A stretch of DNA of 5,925 nt from positions 1-5,925 of the forward strand of contig DATFXR010000560.1 in the NCBI GenBank assembly GCA_035315685.1, given 5' to 3'. A model generated the notes under the pieces. That model was not told the DNA's origin. It was given only the letters and a program-made list of their open reading frames with translations, and did no database searches. Both the position numbers and the translations under genes were made by a program. Origin of the DNA: QHWK01 sp035315685. Its GTDB lineage: Bacteria > Acidobacteriota > Vicinamibacteria > Vicinamibacterales > CAVVIG01. Below are positions 1 to 5,925 of this stretch, one piece after another (position 1 is the first letter of the stretch; every line of letters begins with the position of its first letter).

Positions 1-99
1 ACGATCGACCGGACCTATCCGCTGGAAGAAGGACGCGAGGCCGTACGTTACGCGATGAGTGGTCAGGCTCGCGCGAAGGTCGTCATCACGATGAGCTAG
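1..99 (+). CDS. C-terminal end of a medium-chain (zinc-type/quinone oxidoreductase-like) dehydrogenase, 5' truncated by window edge
   Basis: The first reading frame is open from base 1 to a TAG stop at 97-99 and gives 32 residues. They match the end of the MDR superfamily (NAD(P)H:quinone oxidoreductases and zinc-type alcohol dehydrogenases). The visible pattern is IDRTYPLEEGREAVRYAMSG followed by a KVVI strand. In this family the segment is the last strand and helix of the substrate domain, with the Leu-Glu-Glu-Ala-type helix and the closing G-K-V-V-I strand. Here the usual Gly-Lys is Ala-Lys (ARAKVVITMS). The enzymes are cytoplasmic NAD(P)H-dependent oxidoreductases acting on quinones, enones or alcohols; the substrate cannot be read from this tail. 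The nucleotide-binding and metal-binding parts lie upstream of the window. A transposase remnant begins within about 35 bases of the stop, but the gene itself appears to end naturally. Family assignment is fairly sure; exact function is not. Confidence 0.72.
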   Translation, partial: TIDRTYPLEEGREAVRYAMSGQARAKVVITMS

Positions 100-133
100 G
101 CACTTCCGTCACGACCGGCACGCGGCGAAATCG

Positions 134-478
134 CATCCACGCGATCCGCTCTATACCGCGGGTTTTCGGCGCCTGCTCCGGGAGAGCAGTGTCACGCCCA
201 TGGTCCTCCCGGCGTGGAGTCCCAACTTGAATGCGTTTGCGGAACGGTTCGTCGAATCAGCGAAGTCCGAGTGCCTGGATCGAATGGTGTTGCTCGGCGA
301 AGGGCATCTCCGGGCGGCCGTCGAAGAATTTGTACGTCACTATGATGAACAACGGCCCCACCAAGGTCTCGGCAACGAATTCATCGCGCCGCAGGCGACG
401 AAGATCGGAACCGGCCCGATGAAGTGTCGCGAGCGACTCGGCGGCCTGCTCAAGTTTTACTACCGCGAGGCCGCGTAG
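134..478 (+). pseudogene. C-terminal remnant of an integrase-core (rve, DDE) transposase
   Basis: The frame is open from 95 to the TAG at 476-478, but family resemblance starts only near 134, with H-P-R-D-P-L-Y-T and then F-R-R-L-L-R-E-S. Next come LPAWSPNLNAFAERFVES, ECLDRM, a GEGHLR helix and HYDEQRPHQGLGNEF. The tail is CRERLGGLLKFYYREAA, the usual ending of one group of stand-alone integrase-core transposases. The Glu of AERF (codon 242-244) should be the third catalytic residue. The position 35 residues before it, normally the second Asp in an H-D-R-D-P motif, is Pro (codon 137-139). The N-terminal HTH region and the first catalytic Asp are absent, because the sequence to the left is the dehydrogenase gene. 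Only about 115 of a usual 300 or more residues remain. The conventional ATG at 200 lies after the lost active-site motif and is not a real start. No terminal inverted repeat was identified to the right. It is a dead transposon relic; the IS family is not assigned. Confidence 0.8.
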
Positions 479-832
479 TCACGTGGATCGAGTTGTCGCA
501 CAGGACGGGGCCGCGTACGTGCGAATGTCAGTTCGTATCGCTGGCAGGCACACTGTCGCGGGCTGTATCAAACACCAATGGCGGCGCGACCGATGGCCAT
601 CGGCTGGGCATGCCTTCGAATCCCGACGTGTGCCCAACGTTCGCCGGCTTCCCGAGGCGTAGTGTGAGTGACGCTGTGCGGGGACGCGGATTCGAGGGGC
701 CAGGAACACAAGTAATTTTCGCCGTTGTCTGCAGCGCGAATTGGGATTCGCCACCGACAGCGACATCGCACGCCACCGGACGTCGGACCACGGTCCGGCG
801 GCGTGCATCGAGAAGACGGGTGTGGCCGCGAA
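479..832. other. 354-bp stretch without a convincing gene
   Basis: This lies between the transposase remnant (+) and the end of the exported-protein gene (-), so it is a convergent intergenic region. Open frames exist on both strands (424-903 + and 479-808 -), but their translations are rich in Arg, Thr and Ser, show no motif or hydrophobic pattern, and start without ribosome-binding sites. The only structure I noticed is an imperfect inverted repeat near 773-801. The left part may hold the right end of the decayed insertion sequence, but I could not define a terminal repeat. Confidence 0.55.
773..801 (-). repeat. Imperfect inverted repeat downstream of the exported-protein gene
   Basis: CCACCGGAC (773-781) pairs with GTCCGGCGG (793-801) at 8 of 9 positions around an 11-base loop. 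The loop contains a smaller self-complementary CGGACC/GGTCCG. It lies about 30 bases after the minus-strand stop at 833 and could be a transcription-terminating hairpin. No T-run follows it on the minus strand, so an intrinsic terminator of the classical type is not supported. GC-rich hairpins of this size are common by chance. Confidence 0.25.
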
Positions 833-1540
833 CTACTTGGGCACGTGGAACAGCGCTTGTCCTTCGTCTTGCACGAAATGGAACCCTTCGACGGCGAGCG
901 TGATGCCCTCGTCGATGTCGAACGTGCGGTCCGGCAGCCGGCTGTTCACCGTAAGCACACCGTCCATGTGTCCACCAGCGGCTGGGAACAGACGAACCTT
1001 CAGCGTCAGGATTCCAGAGGTCGCCTCAGAAGGGTGGCCGATACCGTCTGCGATCTTCAACGACCCATCGGCAGGCTGCCACTTCTCGAACCCTGTCACG
1101 ACATAAATGCCGCGAATCTCGTGTGGTTGATTTGGGCGGCCGTGCTCGCGTTCGTGGCCGTCGTCGTCGCGCCCGTCGTCGCGATCGCGCCGGTCACGCT
1201 GTGTCAACACGAATGTGCCTCCGCCGGTCGCATCTTTCTTGCCAACCTGCGCGGATCCTGAACCGCTCATCGTGATCGTGGCCCGGCTAGCGGCGTCTCG
1301 GCCGACGTCCTCTCCTCCGGCGAGCACGGTGCGTTGCAGAACCTTGGTCAGGTCCCAGCGGACCGTATCGGTAACGGTGTCGGTGATGGTCGCCGACGCG
1401 GCGGCTCCTGGCTGGTAATTGGCGTGGACAGCAGTGAACGTCAGCGTCGACGCCAGTCCGGGCCGTGCCGACGCAACGAGGGCGAGGAGGCAGAGGCTTG
1501 CGGCCGGTTGGAATCGACGCCTCGGCTCAATGGCAATCAT
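833..1540 (-). CDS. Exported protein of unknown function with an Arg/Asp-rich insert
   Basis: I do not recognise this 235-residue protein as a named family. The start is well supported: the ATG at 1540 follows GGAGGTG by 4 bases. Residues 1-30 look like a Sec signal peptide. They hold basic residues (RRR near 7-9), a hydrophobic stretch (about 13-24) and a likely cleavage after GLA at 28-30. The mature part has many alternating hydrophobic/polar segments (TLTFTAVHA; GILTLKVRLFP; DGVLTVNSRLP; ITLAVEGFHF), which suggests a beta-rich fold outside the cytoplasm. Residues about 115-134 are almost only Arg, Asp, His, Glu and Gly. This hydrophilic insert splits a Gly-rich TGGGTFVL strand from IRGIYVVTGFEKW. 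There are two Cys at most, no lipobox and no C-terminal anchor. The gene lies 105 bp after the O-antigen ligase-like gene on the same strand, so a shared envelope role is possible but unproven. That it is a real gene is likely; its function is unknown. Confidence 0.78.
   Translation of the reverse strand: MIAIEPRRRFQPAASLCLLALVASARPGLASTLTFTAVHANYQPGAAASATITDTVTDTVRWDLTKVLQRTVLAGGEDVGRDAASRATITMSGSGSAQVGKKDATGGGTFVLTQRDRRDRDDGRDDDGHEREHGRPNQPHEIRGIYVVTGFEKWQPADGSLKIADGIGHPSEATSGILTLKVRLFPAAGGHMDGVLTVNSRLPDRTFDIDEGITLAVEGFHFVQDEGQALFHVPK
1139..1198 (-). other. Low-complexity Arg/Asp-coding tract inside the exported protein
   Basis: The plus strand here is made of repeated CGTCGTCGC / GCGATCGC-type units, which read on the minus strand as alternating Arg and Asp codons (residues about 115-134: RDRRDRDDGRDDDGHE and neighbours). 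It is an irregular trinucleotide-type expansion, not a clean tandem array. The reading frame is kept through it. Such a tract probably forms a flexible charged loop and is a likely site of length variation between strains. Confidence 0.55.
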
Positions 1541-1544
1541 GCTT

Positions 1545-1551
1545 CACCTCC
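1545..1551 (-). promoter_or_regulatory. Strong Shine-Dalgarno sequence of the exported-protein gene
   Basis: On the minus strand the sequence reads GGAGGTG, then AAGC, then ATG (1540-1538). This is near-perfect complementarity to the 16S rRNA 3' end at good spacing, and it fixes the start at 1540. Another ATG two bases upstream of this motif (1553-1551) is in a different frame that ends almost at once and is not used. Confidence 0.75.
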
Positions 1552-1613
1552 ATGAGGATCGACCGATGACGCGAGCGAAATGGCGATTGTCGTGAGGTTG
1601 AGGTCGAGGCAGA

Positions 1614-1651
1614 CGCTAACGCAAACCGCCGCGACTTGTCTAGCGTTAGCG
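1614..1651 (-). repeat. Perfect 9-bp inverted repeat straddling the ligase stop codon
   Basis: CGCTAACGC (1614-1622) and GCGTTAGCG (1643-1651) are exact reverse complements separated by 20 bases. On the minus-strand transcript the first arm contains the TAA stop codon (1648-1646) of the O-antigen ligase-like gene, and the second arm falls in the intergenic region before the exported-protein gene. It could form a 9-bp RNA hairpin acting as a terminator, processing site or 3' stabiliser between the two genes, or it could be a protein-binding dyad. The bases after the second arm (TCTGCCTCG) are not a T-run, so an intrinsic terminator is not clearly supported. The repeat is directly visible; its function is inference. 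Confidence 0.45.
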
Positions 1652-4426
1652 GATGTGCGTTCGCCGAGACGAAGGTCGGCGCAGTTCGTCGACGAACTCG
1701 TCGATCGCCTTTCTTTCGGCGTCGGGTGCGGCCGCGGCAGCCGCCATCGCGAGCGAAACTGCGCGGGCGAGATCGCCGGTCTGCTCATAAAGGAGTGCGA
1801 GGTTTTTTCGGGTCGTGTAGTCGCCCGGGGCGATCTTCAAGGCTTGCATGTTCGCGTCGATGGCCTCCACGAAGCGCTTCAGTCGAGCAAGTGCCAGGGC
1901 TTTCCCGCTGATCGCCGGAAGCGACGCTCGATCACTCAGCACCCAGGCGCGTTCGTACTCATGAAGGGCCTCCTCATCACGATCGACTCCGAGCAGCGCG
2001 TCAGCGTAAAGCTGATGTGTTTCGGCCGATGTATCGTCAGCGAGCAACGATCTCTCGAACAACATGCACGCCACAGGAAACTTCTCTTCGCGCAACCGGA
2101 CTTTGCCCCACTCCGTCAGCACGATCGGATCGAGAGGTTTCAGTTTCGCAGTCGCGTCAAGGTAGTCGCTGGCACGCCCGAGATGAACACGCCGCTCCTC
2201 TACCGGGCCGTCGTCGGCCGCCCACAGACCTTCGACCACCGCAAGATGAAGGAGGTGATCGGCCTCACGAGGATTGATCTGATACGCTCGCGAGTACGCG
2301 TTACTGGCTCGTTCGAGCAACGCCGTGTTCCGAATGGGAAGGCCGCTGCGGAAAGTGGCGACGAGCGCCTCGCCCTGTTTCGCGAAGTAGACGTCCTGCT
2401 GCGGCTGAAGCCTGACGGCCTCCGCGTAGAACGATTCGGCCGTCTCGAACCGGTTGGCAATCATCAGTTCGCTGCCAAAGCGGCTCAGTTCGTCGGCGCG
2501 CAGCGCCTTGAGATTCGAGAGGACAACAGCCGCAACGAGGATCGTCAACGACGTCAGCGCCGCGACCGTCATCCGCCGCGATTCAACTCGGCTGCCGGCT
2601 GGCTCGATGCGCCCGCGATTCGACGATCGCAGCGGCCACGCCAGAGCGAAGCACGTAGTGACGATCGTCACCCACAACGCGACGAGCGGACCAACACTGT
2701 TCGTTGCGCGCGCCGATGCCGGGTTCAACGCGGCGAAGTCGAACGCGATCACGATTGTCATCAGAACACCGAGGACGGCCGTCACGCGCACCGTTCCGTT
2801 CGAGTGCACCGCATCGTCCGCAAGAGGCGGAGCGGCGATGAGAGCCGCGAACATCCAGAAATACAACTCGGACGTTGCCGACCCGATGCCGGTCTGCACC
2901 TCGGCGTAGTACCCGACGATACCCGCCATGAAGGCCGCTTGCATGAGTACGACACCACTCCACGGCGCGGCAGTCTGCCGAACGAGACCCCGTCCGATCA
3001 GATACGCCACCAAGCCGGCAACCATGCCGCAACCTGTGGCGAGCGCGAGGAACCCTCCGGTTCGATCCGCGCGGTACGCGAGTGCCAGACAAACCACGAG
3101 CGAGGCACCGATCGACGTCGCAAGGCAGACTGAATCGCGAACCGATGTGAGGACGCCGAGCCTCCGCATCGCGCACAAGCAGATCGACCCGATGAAAAGC
3201 GTCTGACAGAGCCAACCGACGAGTCCGATCGTGAGCACCGTATCCAGCACACCGTTGTGCGCGCGATCGGCGCTGGCCAGTCCCTCCAGTCGCCGCACGG
3301 CTGGTGACGGCTGCCGGCCCAGCGTGAAGCGAATGGTGTCCGGTCCAAACCCGATCAGCGCGCGGGTCGGCTGTTCACGAAGCAATTCCACTGAGCTGCG
3401 CCACAGCAGCAGCCGGACTTCCGCGCTGCGCGTAACGGAGACCGAGGACGCCGCTACGGATGCGTTCGCGTCCGAGATCGGCCGCCGCGATACCGCGACG
3501 AACACGAGTGCGCCGGCGCTCAACAACGCGACGATCAGCAACGAAACCCGGATGCGGAGATCGAGCAGCCAGTTCAGAAGGACGCCGAGAATCAGGAACA
3601 GCACGACGGCCAGGGCCAGCCACACGCCCACGCTGCCGGTGAGGACGATGGCTGCGGTCTGCGCCGCAAGAAGGCTCAGACACAGCAGCGTCAACACTTG
3701 ACGACGATTCTCTCGAGCGACAATGACCGTCCGGGCGAGCGTGACAGGCCACACCATGATCAGGTAGCCGCCGAGAAAAATGGAGTTTCCTGCGGTGCTC
3801 GTCACCCGTGTCGGCGTTGGATTGTTCCAGAAGAACAGATCCAGGTTCAGGCGCTGGCAGATCGCGTATACGACCGGGAACGTACTCGCCAGAAGGAATG
3901 CCAAAATCAGCTTATCGACCTGTTTACGGGTTCGGACCACGAAGCACACGATGACAAAGAAAACGATGTAGCAGAGGACGGTGTAGGTGCCTTCGCGCCG
4001 GACGTAACCACCATTCCACGCGATGCGGGGCGCGATGCTGAAAACCGAGGCCACTAGGTAGGCGGCAACAAGGCTGGAAGCGGCGACCAGCGGCGCACGC
4101 GCGCAGCCAGCGGCAGCCGTGAGCCCCTGGCGGTGATTCCGGCCGACGATCAGCCATACGAGGAGAAAGCCGGCCGCAAGCGCCGCGACCGAACGAAGTA
4201 TCAGAATCTTGGGTTCTTCGAAGATACGTTCGGCGCGCGCGTCGAACAGAGATGGGAGCACGCTTGCAGCGACGAGGCAGGCGGCTGCCGCAGCGCCTCC
4301 GGCGACGTCGGAGAGGTGAGCGCCGTACGCCGCGGTCGGCGCTTTCGAACGCATCGTGAATGCCTGCGCGCCGGCTGGGATAGAGTGCGTCGCGAAACGC
4401 CGGCGCGAGTCGCGCGAATCTGCCAC
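1646..4426 (-). CDS. O-antigen ligase-like (Wzy_C family) membrane protein with C-terminal TPR region
   Basis: This 926-residue protein has about 16 hydrophobic segments between residues 43 and 636, followed by a soluble helical domain. It fits the O-antigen ligase/polymerase family (WaaL, Wzy and the pilin O-oligosaccharyltransferases PglL/PilO). Those proteins move a polyprenyl-linked glycan onto lipid A core or protein, or polymerise repeat units, at the periplasmic side of the inner membrane. Family marks include FEEPKILILR (69-78), AGNSIFLGGYLIMVWPVTLA (212-231), and a long loop (about 313-391) with GFGPDTIRFTL (359-369) and DRAHNGVLDTV (387-397). The His-Asn there corresponds to the conserved Wzy_C motif. 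Residues about 643-903 carry TPR-like helix pairs, such as RFETAESFYAEAVRLQP, DEEALHEYERAWVL and RFVEAIDANMQALKIAPGDY. The start is uncertain: GTG at 4426 has no clear ribosome-binding site, and ATG at 4354 (residue 25) would remove only an Arg-rich hydrophilic leader. No other glycan genes are visible, so substrate and acceptor are unknown. Confidence 0.87.
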   Translation of the reverse strand: MADSRDSRRRFATHSIPAGAQAFTMRSKAPTAAYGAHLSDVAGGAAAAACLVAASVLPSLFDARAERIFEEPKILILRSVAALAAGFLLVWLIVGRNHRQGLTAAAGCARAPLVAASSLVAAYLVASVFSIAPRIAWNGGYVRREGTYTVLCYIVFFVIVCFVVRTRKQVDKLILAFLLASTFPVVYAICQRLNLDLFFWNNPTPTRVTSTAGNSIFLGGYLIMVWPVTLARTVIVARENRRQVLTLLCLSLLAAQTAAIVLTGSVGVWLALAVVLFLILGVLLNWLLDLRIRVSLLIVALLSAGALVFVAVSRRPISDANASVAASSVSVTRSAEVRLLLWRSSVELLREQPTRALIGFGPDTIRFTLGRQPSPAVRRLEGLASADRAHNGVLDTVLTIGLVGWLCQTLFIGSICLCAMRRLGVLTSVRDSVCLATSIGASLVVCLALAYRADRTGGFLALATGCGMVAGLVAYLIGRGLVRQTAAPWSGVVLMQAAFMAGIVGYYAEVQTGIGSATSELYFWMFAALIAAPPLADDAVHSNGTVRVTAVLGVLMTIVIAFDFAALNPASARATNSVGPLVALWVTIVTTCFALAWPLRSSNRGRIEPAGSRVESRRMTVAALTSLTILVAAVVLSNLKALRADELSRFGSELMIANRFETAESFYAEAVRLQPQQDVYFAKQGEALVATFRSGLPIRNTALLERASNAYSRAYQINPREADHLLHLAVVEGLWAADDGPVEERRVHLGRASDYLDATAKLKPLDPIVLTEWGKVRLREEKFPVACMLFERSLLADDTSAETHQLYADALLGVDRDEEALHEYERAWVLSDRASLPAISGKALALARLKRFVEAIDANMQALKIAPGDYTTRKNLALLYEQTGDLARAVSLAMAAAAAAPDAERKAIDEFVDELRRPSSRRTHIR

Positions 4427-4642
4427 CTGAAATCGTCAATATACTGCGCCGCGTCCGAGCTATCTCCAGGGACATTCGGCACTGTCGCGCGCGAGTTCTC
4501 GTCATTCGTGCGCGACGGTCAGCGACCGGAGCGTGCGGTCGATCGCGGACAGGTTCTGCGCCCGTCTACACGGTCGTCCCGGATTGTCCGAGTCAGCTCC
4601 AGACGCACGGCGCCACTGCTCGCGGTGCTCGGGCATCAATAA
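4427..4642. other. Intergenic region between the ligase-like gene and the frameshifted transposase
   Basis: These 216 bases lie downstream of the transposase stop and upstream of the ligase-like gene. They must hold the 3' end of the insertion sequence if it is complete, and probably the ligase promoter. I could not fix a terminal inverted repeat because the other end of the element is outside the window. A short CGGTC-AGC-GACCG palindrome sits at 4516-4528. A TATATT hexamer lies at 4443-4438 on the minus strand. Plus-strand open frames here show no family resemblance. Confidence 0.5.
4438..4443 (-). promoter_or_regulatory. Possible -10 box (TATATT) for the ligase-like gene
   Basis: The minus strand reads TATATT in otherwise GC-rich sequence, 11 bases before the GTG start at 4426. 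No good -35 hexamer is seen 16-18 bases upstream (the local sequence is near GAGATA). If it is used, transcription would begin around 4431. That gives an almost leaderless mRNA for the GTG start, or a leader of about 75 bases for the ATG at 4354. This is weak evidence from composition alone. Confidence 0.2.
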
Positions 4643-5915
4643 TCATGCGGCTGCCTCGGTTGTCGCGCACGACGCCGATCGGTTTGCTTCAACGCGTGCC
4701 CGGCGCGCCGCAGCCGCGCGTGACGTCAGGTCTGCTGACACCGCGTCCCCCGTCCCGAAGTACATCTCGTCAGGTGTCTGTCCGCGAAACGCGGAGTGCG
4801 GAAGCACGCGGTTGTGTTCGTCGACGTAGAACGCCACCAGTCGACGGACGGTCGTGATGCTGTCCAGCGAGTGCAGGAACAGCCACTGATGCTTCAGCGT
4901 TCGCCACCACGCTTCGATCATGGAATTCGAGAACTTGAGCTCGGTGAAGGCCAGCAACCGACGCAGGACACGTGTCTGGATCAATGCGTCGACCTGCGCG
5001 TTCACGTTCTCCGCGCCCGCATCCGCCAGCACGACCGGCGGGGTGTCTGAGGGCGCCGCGGCCCGACTGGCCTCGCGCAGCACGCTCACACTGTTGACTG
5101 GCGCGAACGTGTCGGCAACTCGCCAGGCCAAGATGCGTCGCGAGTAGTTGTCAATCACGGCATGGAGGTAGGCGCGCGGTCCCGTCGAGCAGGCGGATGA
5201 CGGTGGTGTCGATGTGCCACATCTCATTCGCGCGCGTCGTGCGAAGGCCGATCTTCGGCTTCGCCGGATGCACGCGGAGGCGGGGGCGACGCCAGCCGTG
5301 CTGCCGGACGAGGCGGTGCCAGGTTGACGGTGACGCCCAGACCTTGCCGAGTCGCTGGGCAAGGACGGCGAGCGCGTGACGATACTCGGGCGAGGTCACC
5401 ATCTCCCCAATTGTCCGGACTTCAGCAGGCGTCAGTCGAGACGGCGATGTGCGAGGGCAGGAGGAGTGATCGTCCAGCGCGCACGCGCGCTGGAGTCGCC
5501 GCCAGGCATGGAATCGACTCGGCGACACACGGAGGAACCGCAGAACCGATGGCAATGGGAGATACTCGCGGGCCCGATCCACGGCGCGTAGGATTCGCGT
5601 CTTGGCCCGTCCCTCCGGAAGACGTTCCCCGGTGAGACGAAACCCGGAGGTGCGCAGCAAGGCCAGCGCGAGCCGGAGGAGCGCCGAGAGTTTCTGAACG
5701 CGTCGCCGCAGCTTCAAGACTTCCTGGCGGAGCTCCGGTTCGGTAAGGTCCACAACATCGAGACCGACCACGACCGTCGGTGCGCCGCCCAGCCAGCCAC
5801 GCGCCGTCGAGCGCGGGACGCCGAGGTCCGTGGCGATGGTCACATCGCCGGCGCGTTGGACGAGATCTCGCAGGCGGTGATCGTAGCGCTGCTGCCGGCG
5901 GGCCGGAGTCGGCAT
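4643..5915 (-). pseudogene. Frameshifted IS3-like DDE transposase with HTH domains and integrase core
   Basis: Two overlapping frames together encode one transposase of about 420 residues. The first (from ATG 5915) has an HTH at residues about 17-42 (TIATDLGVPRSTARGWL), a Leu-rich helix (60-88) and a second HTH-like stretch (122-142). A region typical of IS3-type integrases follows (YRH; ASPSTWHRLVRQHGW), then WHIDTT with the first catalytic Asp (D236, codon 5210-5208). After DGT (ends 5178) the frame should switch to RAYLHAVIDNYSRRILAW; reading on gives RLPPCRD and a stop. One extra base in the CGCGCG run at about 5172-5178 explains it. The second frame holds VVLADAGAEN (Asp codon 5023-5021) and SMIEAWWRTLKHQWLF (Glu codon 4915-4913), spaced D-35-E. 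It then has HSAFRGQTPDEMYF and ends at TGA 4643. All three catalytic residues are present, so the damage looks recent or is a sequencing error. The frame is open to the window edge before 5915, so the start is provisional and no ribosome-binding site is visible. Confidence 0.85.
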
Positions 5916-5925
5916 GGCGATGATC

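Noticed and set aside
479..808. 109-codon minus-strand frame in the convergent intergenic region
   Set aside because: No start signal, no recognisable domain, biased Arg/Ser composition; probably chance.
424..903. 159-codon plus-strand frame overlapping the transposase remnant and running into the exported-protein gene
   Set aside because: It overlaps two better-supported features, has no ribosome-binding site and gives a low-information Arg/Thr/Ser-rich product.
1139..1198. Tandem repeat or CRISPR-like array
   Set aside because: The CGTCGTCGC-type units are short, irregular and keep the reading frame of the exported protein; there are no repeat-spacer units.
1537..1788. 83-codon minus-strand frame between the ligase-like gene and the exported-protein gene
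   Set aside because: It is mostly a shadow of the ligase C-terminus in another frame and ends at the exported-protein start. No ribosome-binding site was seen, although translational coupling was considered.
1580..3133. 517-codon open frame on the plus strand
   Set aside because: It lies wholly antisense to the ligase-like gene, which has clear membrane and TPR structure. The translation is Arg-rich with no hydrophobic segments or motifs. Long antisense frames are expected in GC-rich DNA.
4133..4642. 169-codon plus-strand frame over the ligase start and intergenic region
   Set aside because: It is largely antisense to the ligase N-terminus, and its translation shows no motif.
5165..5190. 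Programmed ribosomal frameshift in the transposase
   Set aside because: There is no A-rich or other slippery heptamer, and the shift falls inside the catalytic core between the first and second Asp. A simple indel is the better explanation.
1..5925. tRNA, rRNA, riboswitch or CRISPR features
   Set aside because: None of the characteristic sequences (TTCGANNC T-loop arms, repeat-spacer arrays, conserved aptamer cores) was seen by eye on either strand.

Overview
The window is GC-rich bacterial DNA with GC-biased codon use. It looks like an environmental Gram-negative organism. The style of the large Wzy_C/TPR protein, the secreted protein and the two integrase-type transposases recalls Acidobacteriota (Vicinamibacteria-like) genomes. 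That is an impression from memory, not a computed assignment.

Layout, left to right. Positions 1-99 (+) are the last 32 codons of a medium-chain dehydrogenase/reductase, probably a zinc-type or quinone-oxidoreductase-like enzyme. Directly after its stop lies the C-terminal remnant of an integrase-core transposase (about 134-478, +). It has lost its N-terminal part and appears to have lost a catalytic Asp. Positions 479-832 hold no convincing gene. Three genes then follow on the minus strand. Read in transcription order from the right edge, they are: a transposase of another lineage with all three DDE residues but a +1 frameshift (5915-4643); a 926-residue multi-pass membrane protein with an O-antigen ligase (Wzy_C) core and a C-terminal TPR region (4426-1646); and a 235-residue exported protein of unknown function (1540-833). 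The exported protein has an excellent ribosome-binding site and an unusual Arg/Asp-rich insert.

How the genes relate. The ligase-like protein probably joins a lipid-linked glycan to an acceptor (lipid A core or pilin-type protein) or polymerises glycan repeat units at the periplasmic face of the inner membrane. No glycosyltransferases, flippase or pilin genes lie beside it here, so substrate and acceptor are unknown. The secreted protein follows on the same strand after 105 bp. A perfect 9-bp inverted repeat straddles the ligase stop codon, so co-transcription is uncertain. Broken transposases on both sides of this pair suggest a rearranged accessory segment. I see no tRNA, rRNA, CRISPR array or recognisable defence system, and nothing that clearly forms a new multi-gene system. 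The points most worth a second look are the orphan ligase/TPR protein, the exported protein, and the two decayed transposases.
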